This document shows, piece after piece, positions 1 through 6,865 of a stretch of DNA of 31,684 bases. Where the stretch lies: contig JBBRCE010000057.1 in assembly GCA_038205115.1 (NCBI GenBank), forward strand, positions 1 through 31,684. The letters run 5' to 3'. Source of the stretch: JBBRCE01 sp038205115 (lineage in GTDB: Bacteria; Planctomycetota; Planctomycetia; Pirellulales; JBBRCE01). The stretch's first letter is position 1, and each line of letters starts with the position of its first letter. The translations under genes were made by a program, and so were the position numbers. A model generated the notes under the pieces. That model was not told the origin of the DNA and did no database searches. It saw only the letters and a list, made by a program, of their open reading frames with translations.

Positions 1-768
1 GGTTGCCAAGCCGCTTTCTGCGGTCATCATTAGGACCGAAACGGGCGCGTAGACTTCGAAGCGGTCCAGAAAAGATCGGCCAGTAGCAAGGCTGAGCGCC
101 AGCGACAATAACAGCGTGGTTTTCATGCACTTCTTGCCGCCAGCGAAAACGCATGGCTGACCAGCCACGAGCAAACCGGAAATGAGGTAAGTCAGATCGA
201 ACTGCGCGCCGTCCAGTTCTTCGCAGGAATACAACGGGTAGCGTGTGCTGATTGCGGCAACTTCGCGCATGCGCTCGAGGTCGTCGACTATCATTCCGAG
301 TAGCTTCGACGGCTCGGTTGTGCCAGCGAAACAATCGGCGGCGACGCGGTCGCTAATTTCGATCAGCTTTCGGCGACGCGAACACTGTTTGACGATCTTG
401 GAATAATGCACCGCGTTGGCTGCGAGCGGATTCGATTCGACCAGCCGTGCAAAAAACGCAAATCCGCCAATAAACTCAAACCGGCTGATGTTCGGTGCGT
501 GTTCGGAATTTTGCAACCGCGAGACAAGTAGCGATATTTCCGGCTGCTGGCCTTCGTCGACCATTTCAAGAATCTGCCGATAGACCGCTCGACTTTGCGG
601 TTCAAAAAAATCGTTCGGTGAAAGTTCAGCCTGAATTGCCGGCAATGTCGTTGGGTCAAGCAGGATACTTTGGAGAACCGCGTCTTCGGCGCTTTCGGCG
701 TGGGGCAAAATCACTTCGGTGCTGGTGGCGGCCTTGCCGTTCGTCGTGCTTCTATTCATGGTGATCAT
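1..768 (-). CDS. DnaB N-terminal domain fused to RepA-like AAA ATPase (3' end outside window)
   Basis: The frame is open from an ATG at 768 to the window edge, giving the first 256 residues. The start is chosen because GGAGG lies 7 nt upstream and the ATG overlaps the stop of the upstream nuclease gene as ATGA. Residues about 20-120 resemble the helical N-terminal domain of replicative helicase DnaB (EDAVLQSILLDP, later FFEPQSRAVYRQIL). Residues about 200-256 start a RecA/RepA-type ATPase with a Walker A variant, AGGKKCMKTT, near residue 211. From family knowledge, such fusions act in replication of plasmids and integrated elements, either as a helicase or as a DNA-binding ATPase. It is the last visible gene of a minus-strand operon of element genes. 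The Walker B and C-terminal parts are not visible, so a true helicase cannot be told from a RepA-like regulator. Confidence 0.75.
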   Translation of the reverse strand, partial: MITMNRSTTNGKAATSTEVILPHAESAEDAVLQSILLDPTTLPAIQAELSPNDFFEPQSRAVYRQILEMVDEGQQPEISLLVSRLQNSEHAPNISRFEFIGGFAFFARLVESNPLAANAVHYSKIVKQCSRRRKLIEISDRVAADCFAGTTEPSKLLGMIVDDLERMREVAAISTRYPLYSCEELDGAQFDLTYLISGLLVAGQPCVFAGGKKCMKTTLLLSLALSLATGRSFLDRFEVYAPVSVLMMTAESGLAT

Positions 769-1280
769 GACTGCGCCTCCGGCCTAGCGTTGGCCACAAG
801 TGCGCGGAACTCGGCATACCGATGTTTCGCAAAGCTATACAAGAACCGTGCGGCAAATCGTTCGCCGCGTTCACGATCGCCAACCAAGAAAAACGGAATG
901 CCATATTCGGCGCTCCAACTGACAATCGAATGTATCGGAACCGGCGGAACGACTTTCCCGCGCCAGCCGCCAACCTCAAGTTTTGGCCAGCAACTTTCGA
1001 CGAGCACGCATTTGGATCGATACGGCCGCATGCGCAGTAGCTCACGTTCAAACCGTGATCGCTCGCCACCACAGCATGCGATGAAATCGCCCTCGGTTTT
1101 GCGTTCAACGCAGACGTCGTTTTCGAATCCGCGGAGCGTCATGTCACCAGTGACCAGGTTGGCTTCGCTCATCCGAAAGCCGAACTTGTCCAAGCCGTAG
1201 TGGTGGCCTTGCTCGCGTGAATCGAAAAGACAATCCATCCAGATTGCAGGCAGTTCGGCGGGTAGAATGTTTCGCGGCAC
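765..1280 (-). CDS. ERCC4-domain (XPF/Mus81-fold) nuclease
   Basis: This is a predicted structure-specific DNA nuclease of 171 residues consisting almost entirely of one ERCC4 domain. Visible signatures are DSREQ near the N-terminus, then the catalytic VERKTEGDF motif (ERKxxxD), followed by GERSRFERELLRM and a VLVES strand. The frame stays open upstream to a TTG at 1373, but that would overlap the previous gene by about 90 nt. A GTG at 1280 sits 1 nt after that gene's TAA, with a GGGGG stretch 7 nt upstream, so it is the preferred start. The 3' end overlaps the next gene by 4 nt (ATGA), which suggests translational coupling. In phages and integrative elements such nucleases process branched DNA during replication or recombination. 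The exact substrate here is unknown. Confidence 0.8.
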   Translation of the reverse strand: MPRNILPAELPAIWMDCLFDSREQGHHYGLDKFGFRMSEANLVTGDMTLRGFENDVCVERKTEGDFIACCGGERSRFERELLRMRPYRSKCVLVESCWPKLEVGGWRGKVVPPVPIHSIVSWSAEYGIPFFLVGDRERGERFAARFLYSFAKHRYAEFRALVANARPEAQS

Positions 1281-1281
1281 G

Positions 1282-1593
1282 TTACACCCCCAACAATTTT
1301 CTAACGACGATGGACACTTCGTCCCATGCGCGGCAGTCGCTAATTGCGGAATTGTCTGCGCGCCAGCCGACAAGCGCTGTCAGCCTCGCCTTGAATTGTT
1401 CGTAGACGTGCCAGCGAGCCCTCGAACCACGGCGCCGACGTCGAAGCGTTGCGCCACTGGCCGCCGCCGCAACGATTACCTTTCGCAGCCGCGGTTCCAT
1501 CTGGCAAATTGTGGCCAGCGTCAAGGCTGGCTGTTGCGTGTGCGGTGGCGCCTGCCGCGTTTGATTGATGCTCGCCTGGTGTGTAAAATCCAT
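1282..1593 (-). CDS. Small hypothetical protein of the element operon
   Basis: This 103-residue basic protein has no recognised domain. Its central part (TLATICQMEPRLRKVI, then RARWHVYEQFKARL) looks like a run of amphipathic helices, and the C-terminus is VSIVVRKLLGV. An ATG at 1593 with GGAG about 10 nt upstream is preferred over an in-frame TTG at 1614. The gene ends 1 nt before the GTG of the ERCC4 nuclease, so the two are probably translated together. Another long frame overlaps it on the same strand (to 1648). This one was chosen because its stop abuts the next start and its helix-like pattern fits a protein. It resembles small proteins I recall beside ERCC4 and DnaB/RepA genes in planctomycete elements, but I cannot assign a function. 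Confidence 0.55.
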   Translation of the reverse strand: MDFTHQASINQTRQAPPHTQQPALTLATICQMEPRLRKVIVAAAASGATLRRRRRGSRARWHVYEQFKARLTALVGWRADNSAISDCRAWDEVSIVVRKLLGV

Positions 1594-1611
1594 TTCGTCG
1601 ATTCTCCGCAG

Positions 1612-1642
1612 CAAACTCCCACTTTGGTCGGTCGGGAGTTTG
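1612..1642. promoter_or_regulatory. 9-bp inverted repeat between element genes
   Basis: CAAACTCCC at 1612-1620 and GGGAGTTTG at 1634-1642 are perfect inverted arms with a 13-nt loop. The hairpin lies between the excisionase-like gene and the 1282-1593 gene. No T-run follows on the minus strand, so an operator or an mRNA processing/attenuation hairpin is as likely as a terminator. Confidence 0.4.
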
Positions 1643-1656
1643 TTGCATTTTTGGGA

Positions 1657-1914
1657 TTAAAAAAACTTGATAACGTCTACCGCTGACTTCCGGCGCTTGG
1701 TAGCTTTCGGTGGCGGCGGCTGGCTGGCCCGTGCGGCTAGGAACTCATCAACGTCCGCTGATGAAATTCGCCAGCGTGGTTTTCCGCCCCTACTCGTGGC
1801 AAGGTTCGTCGCCGGCAGCTCGCCGCTTTCGATCCACTTCCGCGGCTTGCTTTCGCCGACACCCAGCTCTTCGCCAAGTTGTGGTGGCGTGTAGAATTTG
1901 CGAGTGTGTTTCAT
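1657..1914 (-). CDS. Excisionase-like helix-turn-helix DNA-binding protein
   Basis: An 85-residue protein of the MerR/excisionase-like small winged-helix group (HTH_17 type). The N-terminal part reads YTPPQLGEELGVGESKPRKW, then a wing-like segment (GGKPRWRISSADVDEFLAAR), which is the usual layout: helix-turn-helix, a basic beta wing, then a closing helix. The tail is proline- and lysine-rich. The ATG at 1914 overlaps the stop of the upstream gene by 4 nt (ATGA). From family knowledge such proteins act as excisionases (directionality factors for tyrosine recombinases) or as small repressors of element genes. Its presence in an operon facing away from an integrase at 2716-3909 supports one of these roles. 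Which one cannot be decided from sequence. Confidence 0.75.
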   Translation of the reverse strand: MKHTRKFYTPPQLGEELGVGESKPRKWIESGELPATNLATSRGGKPRWRISSADVDEFLAARASQPPPPKATKRRKSAVDVIKFF

Positions 1915-2138
1915 TGCGCGACGGGCTCCGAGGCGGCGCGGCGTTCGGCGTTCGAACTACGCTTGGCTGTCTTGGCCAACGCCTCTTTGATGAGAGGCAG
2001 GTCGCTTTCCTGCCAAACACGCGAGATACCAACGCGGCCCGACGGCTGCGGTCCGTGGCGTTCGATTGCAAAATTGATGATGTGTGACGGCTGGCCGAAA
2101 TGCCGTCTCAGGTCTGCAATTGTCATGGGCTTCGTCAT
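1911..2138 (-). CDS. Small MerR-like DNA-binding protein, first gene of the element operon
   Basis: This is a 75-residue protein with a short helix-turn-helix-like N-terminus (MTIADLRRHFGQPSHIINFA), followed by a putative wing with basic residues (GRVGISRVWQESDLPLI) and a charged tail. The pattern resembles the DNA-binding half of MerR-type regulators without an effector domain. The ATG at 2138 is preceded by GAGGG about 9 nt upstream. It is the most upstream gene of the minus-strand set and overlaps the next gene by 4 nt. Two consecutive small DNA-binding genes at the head of the operon suggest a regulator/excisionase pair controlling the element. Family membership is a pattern-based judgement. 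Confidence 0.6.
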   Translation of the reverse strand: MTKPMTIADLRRHFGQPSHIINFAIERHGPQPSGRVGISRVWQESDLPLIKEALAKTAKRSSNAERRAASEPVAQ

Positions 2139-2227
2139 CGCTCGTTCCCTCTTGAGTGTTCTGCACTACTCACGCAACAGCGCCAACGAAACTTTACCGG
2201 CGGTCAAGCCCCTTAAGAAAAACTCCA

Positions 2228-2242
2228 CTCCAGTTACTGGAG
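2228..2242. promoter_or_regulatory. 15-bp palindrome upstream of element operon
   Basis: CTCCAGTTACTGGAG is a 7-bp inverted repeat around a single central T. It lies 90 bp upstream of the first gene of the minus-strand element operon and just before the zinc-ribbon frame on the plus strand. Its form and place suit an operator for one of the small DNA-binding proteins, but no binding evidence exists. Confidence 0.3.
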
Positions 2243-2428
2243 GACTGGCCGAAATTCCTGAAATAGTTTTGCGGCTGGCTATTCGCGGAACAAAAACAAT
2301 ATCGCTCGTGTGCGCTCTGCGGAAAAGAATTCGAACTTGCTCCCCGGGTCAATCGCGCCGATCGACTTTTTTGCACCAAGAATTGCCGCGTCGCCGTTCA
2401 AATACGGCAGCCTGGTGATCGACATTGA
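2237..2428 (+). pseudogene. Degenerate zinc-ribbon reading frame
   Basis: After an in-frame TAG at 2264-2266, a plus-strand frame runs to TGA at 2426-2428. It encodes a clear zinc-ribbon pattern: CALCGKEFELAP, then FCTKNCRVAV (CxxC ... CxxxC). Upstream of the TAG the same frame reads LLEDWPKFLK from a CTG at 2237. No ATG, GTG or TTG start lies between the TAG and the cysteines. The frame is therefore either a broken gene, one with an unusual start, or a fragment carried by the element. The cysteine spacing is unlikely by chance, but the gene is too short and incomplete to name. Confidence 0.35.
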
Positions 2429-2715
2429 ACGCGGGCGGGTGCGGATCGTCGGCCTATCCGCCGGCAAGAAACGAGCGAACTGCAAGCCGCCGTTTCAGGA
2501 TGGTGCGCATTCCGAAGAAACGAGCTGCGAATGAGCGCCGCCCACAAAGCCCGCGGAACGATGCCGCCGGGAAAGATCGCTTGGACAGTCGGCCAAAAAT
2601 GGTCCAATAGACGCATCGGTCCGACCAGCGTGCGAAGCATCGGACCGAGGCGCAACTTCGCAGCAGGCGTTAACCTCGCGAACCGATTTGAGGCTTTAGA
2701 TGTACAATTCTGCCG
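2429..2715. other. Element spacer without convincing gene
   Basis: Short frames exist on both strands, but none shows a domain, a ribosome binding site or convincing codon use. The only structure seen is a pair of near-identical 12-mers at 2613-2648. The stretch separates the minus-strand integrase 3' end from the cargo genes. Confidence 0.5.
2613..2648. repeat. Pair of 12-bp near-direct repeats (GCATCGGWCCGA)
   Basis: GCATCGGTCCGA at 2613-2624 and GCATCGGACCGA at 2637-2648 differ in one base and start 24 bp apart. Each is itself partly palindromic (TCGGWCCGA). GCATCGG and ACCGAGG also occur in the anticodon arm of the tRNA-Arg gene at 4014-4087, either side of the anticodon loop. They could be recombinase or regulator binding sites. 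Confidence 0.4.
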
Positions 2716-3909
2716 CTATTTCGCTTCGCCGGTCGCCTTGCGCTTCGTGGGTGCCGGCTTCGTCGGTTGTACAACCGGATACAACCAGCCGCGAACGTGA
2801 TCGGTGACCGCCTTGAGCCGCTCGTCGGCGGGCAATCCTTCCCGGTAGTGATCCGAGATTGACGCGTCGGCATGGCCCATAATGCAATCCAGTGCCGTCT
2901 GATCTTTCGCGGCGCCGCCCACGGTTTCGACTTGGTGGCGTAAAGCGTAGAACGACAGCCCGGCCCGTTTAAGCTTCAATTCCTTCAACAGCTTGGCAAA
3001 CTCTTTGGCCACCGGGCTGTCGGTTGTGTCCTTGTGCCAGCTTCCGCCGTACTTCGTGATAAAGACCATTTGCTGGTGTGCCGCGTCTTTCGGTGCCGGT
3101 CGATGCTGAATTGCGTCTTTCAGCGACTTGACGGTTTCCGGCCACAATGGGCAGCGTCGGGCAACGCCAGTTTTCGGACGCGGAAAGTTAATCCATCCGT
3201 CGCCGAGGTCAAGGTGCCGAAATTCCAGCCGGCCGACGTCGCCATTGCCCAGGCCGGCATTGATGCCCAGTAGAATCATGGCCTTCATGGTCGGGCCCGC
3301 GGCGTCAATCGCCGTAGTCAGATCGGACGCGGTGAACAATCGTAGGTCTTTCGCGTTACGTGCTTTCCGCAAGGCGTTTCTCGCCGGCCGCTTGAATCCC
3401 GGCCCGACGCGCACGGGTACCTCGATTAGTTCCATTTCGTAAGCAAACTTGAACAGCACGCGGATGTATTGAACCACGTTGCCGACGCGAACCAGCCCCC
3501 ATTTTTGGGACATAGCCGCCCGTAGCTTGGCAAAGTCGTCCGGGCGCAGGTCGATCAGCAGGCGGTCGGTACCGAACTCGGTTACAACCAATTCGCAGGC
3601 GTTGTAGTAATCCTGCCAGGTCCGCGGGGAGAGTTCGCCAGCATCGCGTTTGATTTGCTTTTCCGTGCAGAACCGGTTAGCCAGGTCGCGAACGGTGAGC
3701 CCCTCGCGATTCGCCCGCGGCGTTCGGCCCGCCAACAGATCATCCTTGACGGCTAGCCAATCCTCGAGCGCGGCTTGCGGGTTTTCCAGCCGTCCGAAGT
3801 AATGCAGCTTGCCGCGGACCTTTTTGCACCACTTGCCGGACCGGTGCGGCGTTAGCGGGAAGTCCTTCGACGGTTTGCGGACAGGCTTTTTTGTGGTATT
3901 CTGGCCCAT
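2716..3909 (-). CDS. Tyrosine recombinase/integrase of the element
   Basis: A 397-residue site-specific recombinase. The ATG at 3909 (MGQNTTKKPV) is chosen. An in-frame TTG at 3981 would extend it through repeat DNA. The N-terminal region has a SAM-like core-binding domain (about 70-165). The catalytic domain (about 185-375) shows the beta-hairpin lysine K246 (RPKTGVARR), box II YALRH with R324, GHADAS with H346, and the nucleophile Y355 in SDHYREG. The box I arginine is not seen: the usual GLR motif reads NAGLGNGDV (G221 at the expected place). The first box II histidine is Y321. I recall planctomycete integrases with a similar GFGN motif, so this may be lineage-specific rather than inactivating. 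The gene starts 105 nt from the 5' end of tRNA-Arg, suggesting that the tRNA is or was the attachment site. Confidence 0.9.
   Translation of the reverse strand: MGQNTTKKPVRKPSKDFPLTPHRSGKWCKKVRGKLHYFGRLENPQAALEDWLAVKDDLLAGRTPRANREGLTVRDLANRFCTEKQIKRDAGELSPRTWQDYYNACELVVTEFGTDRLLIDLRPDDFAKLRAAMSQKWGLVRVGNVVQYIRVLFKFAYEMELIEVPVRVGPGFKRPARNALRKARNAKDLRLFTASDLTTAIDAAGPTMKAMILLGINAGLGNGDVGRLEFRHLDLGDGWINFPRPKTGVARRCPLWPETVKSLKDAIQHRPAPKDAAHQQMVFITKYGGSWHKDTTDSPVAKEFAKLLKELKLKRAGLSFYALRHQVETVGGAAKDQTALDCIMGHADASISDHYREGLPADERLKAVTDHVRGWLYPVVQPTKPAPTKRKATGEAK
2762..2777. repeat. 13-bp repeat within a 14-bp palindrome at the integrase 3' end
   Basis: GTCGGTTGTACAA (2762-2774) recurs exactly at 3934-3946 upstream of the integrase start, in the same orientation. 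Here it overlaps the perfect palindrome CGGTTGTACAACCG (2764-2777), inside the last codons of the integrase. A related GGATACAACC follows directly. Confidence 0.5.
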
Positions 3910-3933
3910 GATGTTTGCCGGCAGGGTTTTAAG

Positions 3934-3946
3934 GTCGGTTGTACAA
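3934..3946. repeat. 13-bp repeat upstream of the integrase start
   Basis: This is the second copy of GTCGGTTGTACAA, followed by GTGGTTGTATCC, so two GGTTGTA half-sites lie in tandem. It lies between the predicted integrase promoter and the ATG, where a bound recombinase or excisionase could block transcription. Arm-type binding sites are the other reading. Confidence 0.5.
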
Positions 3947-3959
3947 GTGGTTGTATCCC

Positions 3960-3988
3960 AACTTATCGACCCTGCGAGCAAATGTCAA
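3960..3988 (-). promoter_or_regulatory. Possible integrase promoter
   Basis: On the minus strand a consensus -35 box TTGACA (3983-3988) is followed after 17 nt by TAAGTT, a poor -10 box. The predicted start point falls just before the repeat at 3934-3946. The -10 match is weak, so this is tentative. Confidence 0.35.
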
Positions 3989-4013
3989 TAAAAGACTATG
4001 ATTTGCGACGTTT

Positions 4014-4087
<74 letters not shown>

Positions 4088-4192
4088 TTGTCGGATCGCA
4101 CACGCTGCCGATTTTTTCTGGCCATTGTCGCGAGCGACCGGTTGCCGCTTGACACTGGCAAGTTTTGACGCCGGCAGATTGGAGTTGTACCA

Positions 4193-4837
4193 ATGTCCAT
4201 TTCTGAGCAACTGCCTTCGCCGCCCCACGTCTCCTATTTGACACCGCCGCGTTACGCGCGCATGACAGAAGACCAGTTCCTGGCTTTGTGCAACGATGAC
4301 GCGCGCGCGGAATGGGTCGACGGAGACTTGATCATGATGTCGCCGGTAAGTAGCGAACAAGACGACTTGAACACCTGGATTGCGTCGGTCATGCGCGGCT
4401 TCGTCGAGCAAAAGAAACTGGGCTTGGTGCGCGGCCCAAATTTTACGGTGCGGCTCGCCGACCAACAGCGTCGGCGAATTCCCGATGTGATGTTCATTCA
4501 GACCTCGCGCTGCGATTTGATCCGTCCCAATCATCTGGAAGGTGCGCCCGATCTGGCAGTGGAGATTGTTGGTCCCGAAAGCGCCGCCCGCGATTGGCGT
4601 GAAAAGTACCTCGAATATCAAGCTGCCGGCGTGCGCGAGTATTGGGTGATCGATCCGCTGGGCGAGCATGTCGAAGTTTACGTCCTGGCCGCGGATGCCC
4701 TATATCAACGGTTACCGGAAGCGGACGGCTATTTGAAATCGACCGTGCTAGCTGGCTTGAATCTCAAGACCCTATGGCTGTGGAAGGCCACACGCCCGCT
4801 CTTTTTAGATGCGTTGCGCGAGTTGGGCGTCATCTAG
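4193..4837 (+). CDS. Uma2-family (DUF820) putative endonuclease
   Basis: This 214-residue protein belongs to the Uma2 family, which has a PD-(D/E)xK restriction-endonuclease fold. Characteristic parts are the N-terminal MTEDQFLALCNDDARAEWVD, the RIPDVMFI strand (PD motif), DLAVEIVGPES with the E-x-V/I core, and the highly conserved REKYLEYQAAGVREYWVIDP. These proteins are abundant in cyanobacteria and planctomycetes, often in many copies, and their biological role is not established. The ATG at 4193 is the first methionine, 105 nt after tRNA-Arg. The ribosome binding site is weak. The gene is probably transcribed alone. The nuclease activity is inferred from the fold only. Confidence 0.85.
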   Translation: MSISEQLPSPPHVSYLTPPRYARMTEDQFLALCNDDARAEWVDGDLIMMSPVSSEQDDLNTWIASVMRGFVEQKKLGLVRGPNFTVRLADQQRRRIPDVMFIQTSRCDLIRPNHLEGAPDLAVEIVGPESAARDWREKYLEYQAAGVREYWVIDPLGEHVEVYVLAADALYQRLPEADGYLKSTVLAGLNLKTLWLWKATRPLFLDALRELGVI

Positions 4838-5088
4838 GAACCCACGCTCATCGGCTTCGCGCTTCCGGTCAGGCGATGGTCGCTGCGGCAGAAGTCACCC
4901 CGTAAATGCAGACCTCGATGTCGTCTAGATTTCTCGACTCGGCGCATTTCCCTTCGAATTGCTGGCCGCCAATTCAATGCAGTCCGAGAGCTTCGACGCC
5001 GCCTTGAACAGGTTTGAAGCGCGTCCGCCTGCTGGCGAGACAGTCGCGCCCGAGTCATTTCCGATCTTCGCCGTTAATTGGACGCCTG

Positions 5089-5664
5089 ATGCTGAATCTC
5101 AAAACTCCATCTAAGGAGCGCTGGTTGGAGCAAGTCGGCCAGCATCTCGACCTGATCTTGATCGACCATGCGCATTGCGAAAAAAAGGCGGCCGCCACGG
5201 CGCTGAACTTGATGTTTGCCTATGTTAACCATGTCGACTTGTGCCGCGAACTGTCGGAGATTGTCAGCGAGGAGATCGAGCATTTTCGGATGGTGCTGGA
5301 TTTGCTTGGCCGACGCGGCATTCGTTTTCGCGGCTTACCGCCCAGCTCGTACGGTCGCAAACTCAGTGAGTTGGTCCGCAAGCAGGATCCGGGGCGCGCC
5401 ATTGATCGGCTGTTGGTCGCAGCGCTGATCGAAGCGCGGTCGTGCGAGCGGTTTGCCCTGCTGCGCGATCACATTCAAGATGCGGAGCTGGTTGAATTTT
5501 ACGGCGGGCTATTCGAGTCCGAGGCACGGCACCACACGACCTATGTAAAGTTCGCCAAGTTGTTCGGCGACGAATCCGCGGTGCATCATCGCTTGCAAGA
5601 ATTGGCGTCGGCCGAGGCAGACATCATTGCCGCAGGCGACCCGTTGCCGCGGATGCACAGTTAA
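5089..5664 (+). CDS. miaE: tRNA-(ms2io6A)-hydroxylase-like diiron protein
   Basis: A 191-residue ferritin-like diiron monooxygenase of the MiaE family, which hydroxylates the isopentenyl group of ms2i6A at position 37 of tRNAs reading U-initial codons. Ligand-bearing helices are visible: HAHCEKKAA, the EEIEHF motif (ExxH), EARSCERF and FESEARHH (ExxxxH). The length fits the family (about 190-270). The ATG at 5089 gives the conserved MLNLKTPSKERWLEQV start. An upstream in-frame TTG at 5014 would add 25 unconserved residues. No clear ribosome binding site is seen. The 250 bp upstream hold nothing recognisable. The gene converges with dprA, whose stop is only 3 nt away. Confidence 0.85.
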   Translation: MLNLKTPSKERWLEQVGQHLDLILIDHAHCEKKAAATALNLMFAYVNHVDLCRELSEIVSEEIEHFRMVLDLLGRRGIRFRGLPPSSYGRKLSELVRKQDPGRAIDRLLVAALIEARSCERFALLRDHIQDAELVEFYGGLFESEARHHTTYVKFAKLFGDESAVHHRLQELASAEADIIAAGDPLPRMHS

Positions 5665-5667
5665 CGA

Positions 5668-6801
5668 TCAGGGCCGCACCACTTGGTTGCCGCTGATGCG
5701 TTTGATCAGCCGGCGCATCTCAAGCACGCTCAGCGTGGCCAGCACTTGCGGCGTGGTCAATCCGCTGCTGACAATAACGGAATCGATCGATTTTGGGATC
5801 GTGTCGATCGCGCCCAGCACGGCCTGTTCCTGCGGATTGAGCAGCAATTCGGCCGGGTGGTGAATGGCCTGCCCCGCGGCGCTGGTGGTGGCTTCGACCA
5901 ACGGCCCGAGTTCTTCGAGCACATCGTCGGCCGATTCGATCAGCTTGGCGCCATCGCGAATCAGTCGGTGGCAGCCGTGCGACATCCGGCTATCCACGCG
6001 TCCCGGCACGGCAAACACATCGCGATTCTGCTCCATCGCGTGTCGCGCGGTAATCAGCGCGCCGCTGCCCACCGAAGCCTCAACGACAATCACGCCCAGC
6101 GACATTCCGGAAATGATGCGGTTGCGTTGCGGAAACGTGCCTTTGAGCGGCGCGCTGCGGGGCGAAGATTCGGAGATCAGCGCACCTTGCTGGGCCACGG
6201 CGTTGGCTAATTCGACATGCTCGGGCGGATAGATATTCAACAGTCCGCTGCCGAGCATGGCCAGCGTCCGGCCACCGGCATTCAGCGCGCCGCGATGGGC
6301 GGCCGCATCGACGCCGCGGGCAAGTCCGCTGATGATCGTCAGCCCGCTACGCGCCACGCTGGCGGCTAACCGCTCGGCCATGGTAATGCCGTAGTGCGTG
6401 GCGTGCCGCGAACCGACAATCGCCACGCTCAGCCCGTCTTGCGGCAGAATGCTGCCTTGCACGAACAGCACGCCGGGCGGATCCGGAATCTCTTTGAGTA
6501 CGCGTGGGTAAGCAGAATCGGACTCCGTCAGTGCGTCGATGCCGTGCTCGCGACAAAGCTGCAGCAGGCCGTTCACGTCCAGCTCTGCGCGAGCGGTGAC
6601 AATTGCCCGCGTGAGTTTTGGACCGACGCCGGGCGTGTCGCGCAGTTCGCTTGGTGCGGCGTCAAAAACAGCGCTGGGCGTGCCAAATCGCTCCAGCAGC
6701 ACTTGGCGTATCCGCGGCCCCACGCCGGAAACCAGCGCCAACCGCAAGGCGTCGTAGCGCGGGTCGGATTCGGAAGCTGGTTGATCGAACAGCAATGCCA
6801 T
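5668..6801 (-). CDS. dprA: DNA processing protein DprA (Smf)
   Basis: A 377-residue DprA, which binds incoming single-stranded DNA and loads RecA during natural transformation. Residues about 20-75 form a helix-hairpin-helix/SAM-like domain (two copies of a GVGP motif). The central Rossmann-like DprA domain contains VAIVGSRHATHYG, the strongly conserved IISGLARGVDAAAHRGAL, LGSGLLNIYPPEH, FPQRNRIISGMS and GSGALITARHAMEQNRDVFAVPG. The C-terminal 60 residues form the winged-helix DprA domain (LLNPQEQAVLGAI ... RRLIKRISGNQVVRP). The length is normal. The ATG at 6801 is the natural start. It probably shares a transcript with the membrane protein gene upstream on the same strand, 64 nt away. No topA neighbour is seen. 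Confidence 0.95.
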   Translation of the reverse strand: MALLFDQPASESDPRYDALRLALVSGVGPRIRQVLLERFGTPSAVFDAAPSELRDTPGVGPKLTRAIVTARAELDVNGLLQLCREHGIDALTESDSAYPRVLKEIPDPPGVLFVQGSILPQDGLSVAIVGSRHATHYGITMAERLAASVARSGLTIISGLARGVDAAAHRGALNAGGRTLAMLGSGLLNIYPPEHVELANAVAQQGALISESSPRSAPLKGTFPQRNRIISGMSLGVIVVEASVGSGALITARHAMEQNRDVFAVPGRVDSRMSHGCHRLIRDGAKLIESADDVLEELGPLVEATTSAAGQAIHHPAELLLNPQEQAVLGAIDTIPKSIDSVIVSSGLTTPQVLATLSVLEMRRLIKRISGNQVVRP

Positions 6802-6865
6802 GTGCTGAAAAACTCAGTGGATCGTTACGTTTGGAAAGTTCGCCGCAGTCATGAAGTTGCCGCAC

